NCBI GenBank assembly: GCA_944472135.2 | Contig: OX235265.1 | Coordinates: 40,025,459 to 40,089,458, forward strand | Direction of reading: 5' to 3' | Length of the DNA: 64,000 bases | From: Trichobilharzia regenti | Lineage: Eukaryota > Platyhelminthes > Trematoda > Strigeidida > Schistosomatidae | In this document: piece by piece, positions 1 through 12,319 of the stretch | How positions within the stretch are numbered: position 1 is the first letter of the stretch | How the letters are laid out: each line of letters begins with the position of its first letter | The notes under the pieces: generated by a model | What the model was told of the DNA's origin: nothing | The model's input: the letters and a program-made list of their open reading frames with translations, nothing else | Databases searched by the model: none | Made by a program: the position numbers and the translations under genes

Positions 1-411
1 CTACAACCCTTCACAGGTTGACGATTGTAAGTTGTGGAATGTCCGGACACAAACAAGATTAACCAACAATTACATCAATTGGAACTCACACAATTATTTA
101 ACACAAACATATGTGCAATCAACACATCAAATGTTGTGGATTCTGGCACGACAAACTACCCTTGAAGAACTGTAGGACTTACACCAGTACGCCTACATTC
201 CTTCTCAGGTTGATGATCCAAGTGGAAGTCGTCCGGACACAAACAGAATTACCAACAGCTAGATGACAGATGATATCAATTCAGTATATACAATATGAAC
301 ATATGTACAAAATCACACACCAAGCACACTGGACTGATCATTGATGCGCTGCCCTTTGAAGAACTGTAGGACTTACAGCAGTACGCCTACAACCATTCTC
401 AGGTTGACGCC
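1..411. repeat. Tandem repeat, about 193-bp unit, 2.1 copies
   Basis: Three starts of the same unit are visible at positions 1, 193 and 387, each beginning with CTACA followed by a TTCWCAGGTTGA motif. Each full unit contains GTCCGGACACAAACA, an ACATATGTRCAA segment, and ends with GAAGAACTGTAGGACTTACA. Unit lengths are about 192 and 194 bp. The units differ at many positions, so the array is old. It lies immediately upstream of a LINE on the plus strand and could be a 5' UTR monomer array or an unrelated satellite edge; the window starts inside it. Confidence 0.75.
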
Positions 412-957
412 CTAGGTTGGAAAATCGTCACAGAGTTCATTTGCTAACTTCCTTCTATGAGCTATATCCTCAAATCTGAACGGCAACACGCTCATGTCAT
501 TGTATCGTAGAATATAGATGACGAACAAACACACGACATATCTCATCAACCAAGTGTAGAAACAGAGTAATTTACACCAAAGATAATAGCATTCAAATAG
601 TAACTTGAAACTAGAAATGCCTTTATTCATGCAAGTCAATTTAACAATTACTCTCTCGTTTACACTTGGCTTCTTCTCACTAAACTGACCAATATCTTTC
701 GTCTTTTCAAACGCACCAATACTATTATAGTCATTGCATAAAGCACTTGAGTTCACGGACGTCCATTTCATTGTGGATGACAACACCAACGATGACTGAG
801 TGACACAAGGTGATGAGCTTAGCGGTGGATCAGAAGCTGTTCTTTTTCGGCTTTCAGAAAATTCTCTAACTGCAAGATTACTACCACTGCTGTCTTTTTG
901 TATCAGCTCCGCTTTAGCACTATCATCTGCAGACACCCAGTCCGACCTCCTTTTCAT
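412..957 (-). other. Open reading frame of 181 codons, unknown
   Basis: An open frame on the minus strand from ATG at 957 to a stop at 412. The N-terminal half is Ser/Lys-rich and polar; residues about 110-150 are hydrophobic and Cys-rich. I do not recognise a domain. It lies between a tandem repeat and the first readable codons of a plus-strand LINE and slightly overlaps the latter. It could be a chance antisense frame of the LINE 5' region or a fragment of a host exon. Nothing visible decides this. Confidence 0.2.
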
Positions 958-1049
958 TCATAAATTCTTGCGGTGCTGACGCACAAATAGATTTAGGTTA
1001 TGGTGACATTTTAAGCCAGTTTGTAGTATCCCGTGACTTATTCACGATA

Positions 1050-1610
1050 TTGCTAATTAATGCACGTTCCTTAATCAATAAGATATCTGAACTAAGGACA
1101 TTATTATTAGTCGCCAAGCCTACTGTAGCTCTGATTACTGAGTCATGGTGCTCATCCTCAGTACTTGATGTGCATATAGGTATCGATGATTACACTGTAC
1201 ACCGTGCAAACAGAGATTGCAAGCGTGGTGGAGGATGTCTCATATATATACATAGCTCATTTGTAGTCAGTAAGGTGGAAGATGAAACAATGAATAATGT
1301 ACCTGACTCACTCTGGGTTGTCTTACATGGAGATAAGTACAAACTTCTCATAGGCTGTGTTTATCGAGCACCAAGCTCAACAAAAGAAACTGATGCGTTA
1401 TTAGCTAAATCGTTTGCACATGCATCCTCGTTTAGTGCTAATTACAAAATAATTGCAGGGGACTTCAATCTTCCAGAAGTCAATTGGCTAACTAGTTCCG
1501 GCCCCCAACGCTTCGACGAATTACTTGCCACTATAGACTGTTATGGATGGCAACAACACGTCCAGACACCTACTCGTGGGACAACATTTGGACCTTGTTT
1601 TTTGTCATGA
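1050..1610 (+). pseudogene. LINE APE-type endonuclease, N-terminal part
   Basis: A segment of about 187 codons with the endonuclease/exonuclease/phosphatase fold signature of non-LTR elements: LINARSL at the start, an ITESW motif near residue 30 (metal-binding Glu), YRAPSS near residue 107 and AGDFNLP near residue 137. The open frame extends upstream in the same frame to 918, so 1050 is only the first Met. The frame runs out at 1610, but endonuclease homology continues in the frame starting at 1543, so a single indel lies between 1545 and 1610. Confidence 0.85.
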
Positions 1611-2232
1611 CACAATCCCAGTATCCACTTATGTTGGTAATAGATTTTCCAGTAGTGACCATAGAATGGTACTCTGCTCTCTGCCTTTCTCACCACTAAA
1701 TACAGGAAACAAACAAGACTCAGGAAGCACAATATGTCGTAGTTACAAATATACAGACTGGGGATTAGTCCAAGAACTTATTCGACTCTGTCAATGGGAT
1801 GACTATTTTACCACTGACTCCCTGGAGGCCTTAGTAACCCTGTTTTACAGGAATGTTACCCTTTGTCTAGATACAGTTGCTCCAAAGAAAATAGTGAAAT
1901 TAAGTAGACACCGAACTGAATATATTCCAAGGGCACACCGTAATAAGTTAAGGAAGCTGAAGAAACAGTACTATTCCACTAAGGACATATCACTATTGCT
2001 CTCAATCCACGAGTCTCTTGAATCTATCAAGCGCCTACGTTCTCAAAAGGACCTCGACGAAGAGTTAACGGCACTTGAAAGTACCTCCAAAGTTTATAAC
2101 TTAACGGCACTTCTTAAAAAACGAATGCAGTCAGCGAGGGAAATCCCATACTTACTTCACGACAAAGTAATCTACAATGAACCTGCCACTATCTGTGAAC
2201 TTTCAGTGATTGGTTTGCAAACTTTAGTTTAG
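1543..2232 (+). pseudogene. LINE endonuclease C-terminus and linker
   Basis: Continues the endonuclease after a frameshift. QHLDLVFC and SDHRMVLCSLPF carry the Asp and the SDH triad end of APE-type endonucleases. The following 150 residues form the basic, poorly conserved linker before the RT domain. The frame stops at 2232, and homology resumes at 2241 in another frame. Confidence 0.8.
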
Positions 2233-2615
2233 AAACACATATGCCTGGTGAAACCGCTCCCCTTACTATCTCTTCCCTTGAAAGCATTGTGTTCACTAAT
2301 CAACTAATAGTACAAGCAATTAAAAGCCTTAAACCTTCCACTAGTACGGGACCGGATGGCCTCGCTTCGATAATTTTCAAAAACAGTGGGTGTGATATAC
2401 CCTGTTACTTCTTAAATTCTTCTCAATATCTATGGACACTGGCACTTACCCTAGTGAGTGGAAAACTAGCTTCATAATTCCACATTACAAATCTGGTGAT
2501 AGGGCAAACGTCCGCAATTACAGACCCATAAATATAACCCCAGTTATCTCACGAATCATGGAGAAAGTTGTAAAGATCAATTGTCAGACTACCTAATTAG
2601 GGAGATCTTGTTACA

Positions 2616-3815
2616 AGGTCTCAACACGGATTTCTCAAAAATAGATCCTGCGTTACTTGCCACTTCGACTTTTTCAACTGCATCACTAGTAGTCGCGAAG
2701 CACGTAAGCTAGTCGTTGTTCTATACTTCGATATATCTAGGGCATTTGACATGGTATCTCACAGTATTCTCTTTGAGAAGCTGTACTCTTGTGGAATTCG
2801 CAACCCATTACTGAACTGGTTAAAATCATTTCTAAGCAACAGGGTACAAATAACCAAAGTTGGATCTGTATTGTCTCATCCTAGGCAGATCTCAAGTGGG
2901 GTCGTGCAAGGTAGTGTCCTAGGTCCACTTTTATTCACAGTCTACATTAACAGCATTTGCAAGTGCTTCACCTCAGGTAAACCATTCCTATATGCTGACG
3001 ACCTCAAAGTCGTCTACTCCTGCTACACTCATGAATTAAGCGATATGGTTACTAAAATACATCTTGAACTAAGTAGCCTTGCAACGTGGTGTGCTGAATC
3101 CTGTCTAAATTTTAACATTGACAAATGCGGCTGGATTTGTATCGGCAACAGTAAGCTTGATCTAACTCTTGAAATAAATGGGCGAAAACTAGCTAAGCTC
3201 AATTCAGTCGTAGATCTCGGTATTAGATACTCTAGTAACCTAACGTTCGCTGAACAGACTGATTATGCCAGACGTAAAACGCGAAGGCTGATAGGATGCA
3301 TAACACGCAATTTCTTTTGTTGTGAAACTAGGGTTTTATTATACAAAGTATGTGTCCGACCTATCTTAGAATACTGCCCGTTTATTCTTAGCGGACTAAG
3401 ACAAAATGACAAGCTTAAATTAGAGGGAGTGCAACGGCAGTTTACCTCAAGAACTCTTGGTTTAGAAAGTGGTCTGGAATACCATGAGCGATGCGTAAGA
3501 CTAAGATTAGAACCCCTCTGGAAAAGACGCCTTAAGCTAAACCTAATCTTTTACTATAAGCTAACTAATCTTCTCTTGCATTCCTCCGAGCCAATAACTA
3601 AACCTACCGCTGTCATCAGTTACAATCTTAGAAATCATCACAACCTAGCTGCTATGGAGCACTGTCAGACTTACGTGCGGTACAACTTCTTCTTAAATAA
3701 GTTTTCAGTCATTTGGAATAGACTACCAGCTAATGTGCGCGATGCAAACACACTTCCAGTGTTCATCTCCTCAGTCACCAGACTGCTCAAAGATGACAAT
3801 GCACTTTACGTCTGA
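2616..3815 (+). pseudogene. LINE reverse transcriptase, main part
   Basis: The frame is open from about 2616, upstream of the first Met at 2751. It reads QHGFLKNRSC, then FDISRAFDMVSH (motif A with catalytic Asp), SSGVVQGSVLGPLLF (motif B) and FLYADDLK (motif C, YADD at 2991-3002). The C-terminal half has the RRLIGCITRNFF, LYKVCVRPILEY and RNHHNLAAMEHCQTYVRYNFFLN thumb/tail blocks of CR1-type elements, and ends FSVIWNRLPANVRD before the stop at 3815. Motifs A, B and C are intact within this frame, but the element upstream is broken. Confidence 0.9.
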
Positions 3816-4634
3816 CTCTTACACCTCTTTTTCACCCTACATAGATATTTTAAGTTGTTTAAACGTGTAGTTACAACAAACTACAATTATAAATTTTAAT
3901 ATTATTGGAACTAGATGATTAACATTTCTACACAGGACAGTAATATTAGTTCACACATAATATAAAAGTTAGCATAACGGGACTAGTTAGTTTGTGTACC
4001 AAAATAACCACAGTTACTAAACAGAATATATATGTATATATTTATTAATCACTCCTTAAGGACTCCCGTTGCTTTCTTTTGCGTTGCTGTTGTTTGTCTT
4101 CTTTTTTCTCTCACCATTTCAGCTTCCATTTGACTTTTTGAATGAGAATGAATAATGTGGATATTTGACCATTTACAATGACAAATGATCTGCAAACATT
4201 ATTGGTCCCGTATCTTTCAGTTGCCTGGTTAATAACGAATTAACTTTCTCCACGACGCAACCTGGATTACATTTGTGGAATATACTCTTATACCAATGGA
4301 AAAGTATCAATTTGTAATACAACGTCACGATTGTAGCTTATAACATAACTGATCGTATCTGTAAAAATAGCTTCCTTATTACCCAATTTGGATATAAATC
4401 AAATCAAAAATAAGATTCGGATTTGTACACACCCAAGTTATATTGAGGAATTACTTCAAGCTTTATTTTTTCCCAAGTATTTTTAATCCATCCAAAACTT
4501 ACTTGGGTTTTTTTGTTAATGCGAAGTCAATATTCCTATATTTCATGATGTGCTCCATTGAATGACTGGTTATCATATTGTTCCCACAGACCTAAAAAAA
4601 TGGCATGCATTTTCATGTAAATTTATATGTTTAT
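3816..4634. other. AT-rich stretch without recognised gene
   Basis: Probably includes the LINE 3' UTR up to about 3900-4030. No conserved coding signal or tRNA-like box was seen. One TATATATGTATATA run lies near 4026. Confidence 0.4.
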
Positions 4635-4895
4635 ATGAGAATATACATTATTATTATTAAAACAAAAACGCCAGCAACCATGTAACTTAACCATAAACCG
4701 AATTTATGAAATTTAAATAATGCTTATCCATCCCTGTATATTTGGTGTGTCCTACACAGGTAGGAAATAATGTGTACTTTATTATAACATTATTATTAAT
4801 TATGATTGCTAATCGTATATGTAATTTATCATATTGATGATGCCTGTAAACTGGCGTCTCTCATGTACAAAATGAGAATATACTATTATTATTAT
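4635..4895. repeat. Direct repeats flanking a 210-bp AT-rich block
   Basis: ATGAGAATATACATTATT at 4635 recurs at 4872 with one base missing, each followed by ATT units. The block between them carries no coding signal. The arrangement resembles a small insertion with a target duplication and an ATT-type tail, placed at the 3' edge of the BEL gag frame. Confidence 0.4.
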
Positions 4896-6348
4896 CTGAT
4901 GATAGGTGGGCTACACGCTGATCAACTACACTGACTGTCTCACAAGTATGCACACCTTCTGGAACTGCATCTGCGTTCAATTCTACTTCACGTTGTAGTT
5001 GTACAGAACCTTTATTCAACTTAGCAGTAGTAGGCATTCCCCTCATTTCATCATGATCAACCAAAGACAAATGTGAAGTATCATGATCATTATCATGAAT
5101 ATTCAATTTACCATCATCCGTCTGGTCGACTTCATCATTTTCAAACTCTTTAATAACAGAAGTAGACGATTTTGGTTCCTCCTCACAAATCATTAAAGGT
5201 TTTATATCTTCACTCTGACTAGTTATACTTTGTAAACTTGTGGAGTCAGAACTCCACTCTGAAGCAGTAACTCTATTCTGTGACACTCTATTCAACAATG
5301 GCTTACCAGTTGCAACTACAGACTTCTTGACCGCACCGTTATCGTCACACAATTTGGAGTAAGGCCGGGATTTCACATTTAGCTTATCACTGAACTTGCT
5401 CAATGGTTCACAGTTCACCCTTTTATGCACCTCTTGCACACGTGTAAAACAAAGCCGTGTTTGTCTTGCATCTTGTAACTTATCTATTGAGGATGTACTA
5501 CGAAACCTGTTACACTCACTAGGTCTATATGCATTACTAGACATCATGGAGCCTTCTCGATATCCACCTCTCTGAGGCCTACTCGTCATCAATGATTGCA
5601 TTTTGCTCTCAGACTGCTCTATTCTAGGGGTGAGGTGTAATAGACTGGCAAACTTGCTCATAGATTGATTGACGCTATCTTTTACCAGTTTCAGGATATC
5701 ATCAAACCTTGGCTCGATACCCTCATCCTCCATACGGGAGCTTCTCTTCACCCACTTCCTTTGCAGTCGAGTAGGTAGGCGTCTTGCTATTACTTCTAGT
5801 ATAAAACTCGAGTTGAGGTCACTCATGCGATTCATCGAAATCATTCCATTCTTGTAAATTAGCAAATTATTCAAAAACTCAGTGAGTGCCTGGGAGTCAT
5901 CCTGTAATTGACCACCATTACTCTTAACAGCCTCGAATAGTTTCCCTGCAATCATTGAAGGTCTTCCAAACCTTTGACGTAATATGCTCATAGCCTCGTA
6001 GTAGCCCTCTTTTGGCTTCATAAACTTACAGCACTGTATGGCTCTTGCAGCATCTCCAGTGCAATGCCTCATCAAATACATTAACTTCATTTCATCAGTT
6101 AATAAAAAACCACTCAACATGATCTCAAACTCCTTTACAAACTGTGAATAATCAGCTGAGTTTCCGTGGAAACAACGTGGTTCAAATTTAGGGAGTTTGA
6201 TGTTCCTATTATCCCTGAACGGTGAAACAGTAACATCAACCATGTCATGTTTAGCATCAGACACATCGTTACAATTAACATACAAGTCAACATGACTTAC
6301 TTTCCTGTTTGCATCCAAGACACTCTGTCCCTTCTTTGACCCAGGCAT
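4861..6348 (-). mobile_element. BEL/Pao LTR-retrotransposon gag, no pol
   Basis: A long uninterrupted frame of 495 codons encodes a Gag-like protein of the BEL/Pao type (DUF1759-like capsid region). Residues about 48-110 read LPKFEPRCFHGNSADYSQF and EFEIMLSG, and residues 130-150 include YYEAMSILRQRFGRP, the standard blocks of this family. AIARRLP-like text and RKWVK follow. The second half is polar and low in complexity and ends abruptly in ATT microsatellite at 4861-4890, where the neighbouring repeat begins. No zinc knuckle, protease or RT follows, so only the 5' third of the element remains. The ATG at 6346-6348 has the family-typical N-terminal position. Unusually for this window, the frame has no stop. 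Confidence 0.85.
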
Positions 6349-6780
6349 TGTTGAACTTGACCAAATTCCAATAAAGTTCCAGATATTGCTTGTTCAAAGA
6401 GAACTTGACCGGCACCAGGAAAGATGAACGGCGACTATCCAAACTGTCACCAACTGTTTCAATCCGCCAGAGTCTGTTTCTATCGTCAGAAACTGTCAGC
6501 CACGTCTCATAAACTGTCAGCCACGTCTCATAAACCGTTAATGCCCAGCTCTTGCTACGCTCGGGCCCACGCTGTTCCTTGAAGTTTTCAGAAACGCTTA
6601 GTAATAACGGACGAAAAATCCATAAGACCGATTGGCCACTCGAGAATTCTTTATTGTTACACCAACATATAAAAATAATGTTTTTACTAGGGTCTGTGAA
6701 CAAATATTACAATAACAAATCACAAAATTACTTCTGATAATTTACTGCTGACTTCTTTCTGAACAGCGACCGATGAGACG
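6349..6780 (-). mobile_element. BEL/Pao leader or LTR remnant
   Basis: Sequence upstream of the gag start on the minus strand. It holds a perfect 21-bp tandem duplication (6490-6510 and 6511-6531). A TGG-initiated stretch, TGGTGCCGGTCAAGTTC (minus strand, 6401-6417), is in the position expected for a primer-binding site; this is inference. No matching 3' LTR was seen, so LTR borders cannot be set. Confidence 0.4.
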
Positions 6781-7960
6781 ATGACTGTCGTATTGATGCC
6801 TCCGCGAAAATTGGGGAAGTTGGTTTGAGCAAACAACCACGAATTGATCGTTCAATCTTCAACTACATTGACGAACGTGCTGCCCTCTCGATCGAACTGC
6901 TCTGCGCTTCTTTACGCTGACGACGTAAAGATTCGGAGAACAACAAACTCATCAGAAGACTCAGACAGATTTCAGGCTGACGCGAAATTTCTGGGAGACT
7001 GAGCTCTGGCTGACGAAATGCCTTTCAACCTATAGAAGTGCAAAATAGTGCAGCTTCATTCCGGCAGGTCACACAGTGTAAATTACACCCTTGGTGACCA
7101 GAACTTGAGTTGTGTTCCATCAGAGCGTGATCTAGGTCTTATTCTAACAGAAAAGCTTGAAACCAGTGGAAATTACATGAGGGACGTCGCCAAAGCCTAC
7201 GCAACTTTACACTTTATGCATAGGCAGCTGGGAGCTCTTACTCCCGAACTGTTCTTAAGGTTATATAAGACACGTGTGAGACCACACCTTGAGGTGCATA
7301 ATATCATTGCTTCTCCGCTACTCAAAAGGGATGCTAACATTCTAGAAAGTGTCCAGAGACGAGCGACAAAATGAGTGATCGGCCTCCGCAACAAATCATA
7401 TGAGGAACGACTAAAGAAATTAGGACTTTTCACACTTAGTTACCGTAGGCACAGGGGAGACCTCATCACCGTCTACAAGATCTCAAATGACGAGGCCCAC
7501 CCAAATAAAAGCATTCTGCCGTTAAGCGATTATAGGCTTCCACGAGGTAACCCGCTTAGGATAGTACACCAGAGACCAAAGACTCGAGTCTGTTCACATT
7601 TCTTTTCGCTTCGAGTTTGACGTCTCTGGAACGCTTTACCAGCGGCCGTGACTACAGCGGAAGCTGGACAATCATGCAGAAATGCAAGGTTTGTGTCTCA
7701 ATGGCTTATCCTCATAAAACTTAAAACTACACTGTCAATGGATAAGCATACAAACTAAATCCCACGACCTGTTCCGCCTTCTCTCACTGTACCGACTACT
7801 CTATCTTTTCCTTAGGTCACCTTTATTATTTCACTTATCTCAACCTGTATTACCTACACTACAACCTATTATTATTGCTATTATGCTTCTATGACTACAA
7901 CATATGACCAACGGGAGTTAGGTCAAACTCCGTTCACGGCAGCAACACAGTCCTAAAATA
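6780..7960 (+). mobile_element. CR1-type LINE RT fragment, 5'-truncated
   Basis: Starts inside the reverse transcriptase. LYADDVKIR at about 6910 carries the catalytic YADD (6913-6924). The same frame after a stop reads VPSERDLGLILTEKL near 7108 and LYKTRVRPHLE near 7262; the frame stops at 7372. The next ORF (7375-7620) continues MIGLRNKSYEERLKKLGLFT and YRRHRGDLITVYKI, and WNALPAAVTTAE near 7633 closes the family's C-terminal block. Three in-frame stops make it non-functional. It differs in sequence from the LINE at 918-3815. Confidence 0.85.
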
Positions 7961-9900
7961 CTGCATACGACAAACCACATCTTGACCAATTCCCGCACCA
8001 CTCCTCTTGGAGTCTATCAGAGCTAAAGCAGTCAAGTGGCGGGAGTTACTACGCAGAAGTTCACTGAAGATCTGAAACCTCTACCTTACAATCAAGAAGA
8101 GAGCTCAAAGAAACCAGTGGTTTATACTAGCTCGTAGTCAGGACATTGGATATTGGATGGAGGTAGGTTTGAAATTTTACCTTGAGACAAATGTTAGGAA
8201 ACAAAAGGTAGAGACTATCTACATACCTCGCCGCTCATAAAATTATCATGTTATTGTCGCCCATTGGGTATAACGTTTTAAGGAATGTCAAGATAAAATC
8301 AGTCTACCATTCTTTTGGGGTTTTGATTGGATTGTGCTTTGATGTATACTATGCTACTCGACACAGTGTAGAAAATGCTGTATGTTGTTCATATTCAGGT
8401 GAGTTGTTACATAAATTCTCAATTTCAAATTCGCAGTCCTGTTTGCGGCTGTCGGATTATACGTTGACATTCAGCTGCTTAGGGGACATTGGAGAGTTTG
8501 GCCTTGTATCCTTCGACGTTATATGTGGTTGGGGATCGCCGGGTCAATTCTTTCAGCTTTAATGCTATGTGCAAGTTTATATTACGAAATAAGTTATAGC
8601 AGTAAGTTGACCAATTGACTAATGCCCCTTAGAAACACCTTCAATCCATTCTGTTGTATGGTCACTCTTGTCCCTACATTGGGCCGTAATCATAACGTGT
8701 GCATCCAAGAAGTATCATGTTTTATTAACAGATGTGTATACATTGTCAAAAAGTTTAAGATAATACCAGGCATAAATCCTGGTAAACTGTTATTATGATA
8801 TGTGATAATGCTCAATTAATATATCCAGTTGTACATACGAGATAATGTGCACTTGGATACTTTACTTTCTAATTACGTCATGAAGTGATGGATGTATATC
8901 TTTGTTACTATAAACCCAGATTTTGCTTTTTTTATTACTTTGAATCGACCCAAAAGATAAATTTTACAACAATGTTAACAAACCTTGATTTTTCCTTGTT
9001 TTTTCCTGTTATCTAAGAATAAACTACTTCAGGTAATGATAACTGTAAAGTTTAGGGTTGTTAGTGTCTCATCACAGTATATTAGTATTAGTGGTGACAC
9101 AAACAAACGACTTTAAGTTAAAACTTCAAAAACGTTGGCCAAAAATCTTAGACCGAGTCATAGAACTCATAGATTGGTGTCTGTGTGGATTGACTACTTT
9201 TATACTTTCCCGGACCTATCCAGCTTCAGCAGCTCTTGTTGTTTTGGGGTATCGTAACGCAGTATGTATAACATGCTCCCTACCCGCCTTACTCAATGAA
9301 TTTCTGTCAGGTTGTTCAGTGTAACATTTTCCTTACCTAATACTATGCCTATTCTTAAGGTGGCTTATCCAGCAATTCACTCTGACGTGAAAGGTGAAGA
9401 GCAAAAATTTGTCAAGAGTCTGTGATCTCATCATTTCCACCTTCTCCAGTCTCGAAATGTGTAAATTTTTGAAACACTACCTACGAGAGTATTGAGAAGG
9501 CACAAAAATAAACAGTTGAGAATATTTTTAGAAGCATTTGCCCATCTGTCTGGATGATCCTACTACTGTTTATGGTACCGACAACTAGTGGAGATAGACT
9601 ATTGCTGGTCGTAATTTGGGATGTGCCTTCATCGTATCGCTCAATCCCTGGTAGGACTCTTAGGACATGTTAAAAAACGAATTTTAAGACATATCCATTT
9701 TATCACTGCTCTAGAGAAGTAAGAGTAAGTGATACACATATCACCTGATTTGGAACCACTATTTGGAAATGTCTTGATCACATAAACGATTTGCCTTGTT
9801 AGCGGATATATGCAGTATGACAACTTGGATGTTAAAACACGAACCTTGCGGGTAGAATAACTCCTCCTGTGTACTTTTGATGTCTTTTCCACATTTATTG
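7961..9900. other. No recognised gene or repeat
   Basis: Short open frames at 8248-8562 and 9058-9324 (plus) show no family motif, and their composition resembles the flanks. The stretch lies between a LINE fragment and a Penelope-like fragment and probably contains decayed transposon sequence. Confidence 0.4.
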
Positions 9901-9904
9901 GCGG

Positions 9905-10859
9905 CAAAGCTACATAGGCATGGGATTACCGCTGAGCCTATTACTTGCAGATTATTTTGTGAGGAGTTTGGCAAACGGTCCATTCAAATCAACGACTGAT
10001 TGTTTTCTGCTGTACAAAAAGTATTTTGATAGTTATTTTATCATTTGTGACAATCTGACCTAAATGATTATCCACAGGCTATTAACACTTGGCACTCGAT
10101 CACCAAATTTACTGTTGCGGTTAGAGTGGGTTAGACAATTTCTGAGTGTCTGGTCAACAAAGAAGCCTGGAGGAACTTTGGTGTGATCAATGTATACAGA
10201 GTCCATGAGGAATGATCAACTGGCAAACTTTTTTAGTTTTTGTGTCTGTATTTCTGAAAAGTAATCCCTTTCAAAGAATTTGTAGCTCAGAGTTGTTAGG
10301 TGCGGTGACATGTTTTTTGAGGAAGAAGCTATTTCTAAATGAATATCCTGACGGCTCATGCAGAAAGAAATAGAAACGAACAAGAAGAATCCCACTTTCA
10401 TGCCAAAGAAGATTTTATGTATGTATGTAAGCTTAAAAAGCGACGCTCTAAAAGATGAGAATATAAAACGCACTGAGGTGACCATTCTTAGACTCAAAAT
10501 CAAGACTGCATTTCTTCAGCTACTTATTTTTTTCTAATAACTCAAAAGATAACCGTAGCATTTGGCAACTTTCATGTGTATCTGTCAATTCACTTATTCC
10601 TGTGGATTGAAACACGTAGGTCTTTCAATGAGAGTTTTATCAGAGTCAGTGGACGTTATCGCGCATTGTTATGAAGAGGTCGGTGTGTGTAAATACGCGG
10701 TGTTATAATTGGGCACACTATCATCCACTCTTGAAGGAAAACTCATTCAAAATTATCTACGTTAGTCAAAAGAAACCTCACCAAAGCAGTGTTCTGTCAT
10801 TCTTTGCGTCCATGTGGCGAACCCTAATTTATGCATACAAGCCGAGTAAAGGGGAGTAA
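9905..10859 (+). mobile_element. Penelope-like element fragment (RT plus GIY-YIG)
   Basis: Plus-strand relics of a Penelope-like element. GMGLPLSLLLADYFV near 9917 is the RT block before motif C; the motif C position reads YFDS instead of YVDD (KKYFDSYFIICD near 10005), so the RT is inactive. After an unreadable stretch, MCICQFTYSCGLKHVGLS at about 10574 matches the start of the GIY-YIG endonuclease, with YIG degraded to HVG. The open frame at 10671-10859 carries FKIIYVSQKKPHQSSVLSF, the usual endonuclease C-terminal block. Confidence 0.7.
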
Positions 10860-12138
10860 CCAAGCCGAATGATCTTAAACAACCAATCAGATTAGTAGTA
10901 TAACAAGTTACTAATCGTTTAGAAAGATATATGTAAGACGGCTAGATGGAAAGAGATTGATATAAACAGGTTGACGATCCCTAAGATGCTGTAAAATGTC
11001 AGTTTTGGCGAACAGTCACTATATCTAATACTACTTCTTGAATCCTTAGTCCAATTGTGATAAGAGATCAAGATGGGGTCAAGAGTGTAGATATAAATTG
11101 TTACGGATATATTTGTGCTTTCACTTGTATTTATGTTTTATGATTATTAGCAGCTCTATCCATTGCGGTACCTGCCTCTATGTACTTTCCAGTAACACCT
11201 AGTATTTTAAATTTTTTCGTATCATACACTCTATGGTCTAAGCTCACTAATCTTTACGCCTTTTGTTACATCATGATAAATCTCCACTATTTTGAAACTT
11301 TGTGATTATGTAAATAATATTCTAAATTGGTTTTTTAGTAGCCACCCTTGACAGACTGAATGTAATTACACACAAAAATATAATTATTTATGTATGATTG
11401 CGATTGTGCAGCTAAGCTAATGAATTTGTCTAAAAGAATCTACTGACTGAACTATTTGTTCCTATTTTGCATGTCTAGATGGGTTGTCTTTTGTGTTTTG
11501 AATGTATTTTCGTGAATTTTTTCATTCTACTAACCGTACGATTTCTGCATAAGTTACTGGAGAGGTGTGTAAGCGGCACAGTGTAACAAAGTGATAGATC
11601 TTAAATGCAGACTTAAGAGATTAAGTATAAATGGTTCCGAAAAGATAGTTATTACGGAGGAAAATACGATTAGAGTTGTATAATTGCGAATCTCTGGTTT
11701 CATTCTTCGTGTTCTGATGTCATTCTTTAATTTAAATGACCATAAAGTATGACAATTAAGATTGTCCTCTGATTCATTTCAGTGTATTTATGTTGAGAAT
11801 TTGTTTTGTTTTTTCGTCATGTAAGTATTGTTACAGTATGTTGCAATTCATAATTTATTTTCGAAATATTAGTTATAGTATAATCTTACTAAATTTATCG
11901 GGTAACGAATACTTTTTCAGGATTACTAAAATCAGAATGTAGCTGATGGCATTTATTATCGTATATTTTATGGAATGTAAATTGAAGACATTATCTTAAG
12001 CACTTAAGTCCCCACTGTAAGCGATTTAATTGATTTTTGTTAACAGAAGTGAAAATTGTATACAATAACTTCAGGAAAAAACCCAATTAATAACTTTGTG
12101 GCTCAAGTGTAATGCAGCCTATCTCCTCGCCTATCAGT
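10860..12138. other. AT-rich stretch, nothing recognised
   Basis: No coding motifs, tRNA-like boxes or long inverted repeats were found by reading. Confidence 0.4.
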
Positions 12139-12312
12139 GCGTCGGTGGCACAGTGGTTAGGACTCTCGCCGGCCATGCACATGGTCTGGTGTTCGATCCC
12201 CTGCCGACGGTCGGCCTGCAAAATTTGGGTTACCGAAATCACTTGCTGAAAATTCCATGCTTGTACAAAAAAAACGGTGTGGAATCAAGCTATAATCAGA
12301 AATATAAAAAAT
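12139..12312 (+). mobile_element. tRNA-related SINE, family 2
   Basis: GCGTCGGTGGCACAGTGG followed by TTAGGACTC resembles a pol III A box, and GGTGTTCGATCCC resembles a B box. The tail reads AAAATTTGGGTTACCGA, then CTTGTACAAAA, then an A-rich end. Four other copies of the same unit occur in the window (17331, 30885, 38751, 46679). The internal GACCATGCACATGGTC-type segment is a short palindrome in most copies. Confidence 0.75.
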
Positions 12313-12319
12313 AAATAAT

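Larger units (their letters stand above)
918..3815 (+). mobile_element. CR1/Jockey-type non-LTR retrotransposon, frameshifted
   Basis: The plus strand encodes an APE-type endonuclease followed by a reverse transcriptase, the order of CR1/Jockey-type LINEs. The endonuclease runs from 918: LINARSLINK near 1052, GDFNLPEVNW near 1459, and the terminal SDHRMVLC motif near 1659 after a frameshift at about 1545-1610. The RT begins around 2260 (SLKPSTSTGPDG), continues in another frame through NYRPINITPV near 2520, then FDISRAFD near 2730, GSVLGPLLF near 2912 and the catalytic YADD at 2991-3002. The last frame is open to the stop at 3815. At least three frameshifts and an in-frame stop break the polyprotein, so it is dead. 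No ORF1 was recognised upstream. The clade is inferred from RT motifs only. Confidence 0.9.

Noticed and set aside
10216..10503. Minus-strand 95-codon frame
   Set aside because: Antisense to Penelope-like sequence, with no motif of its own.
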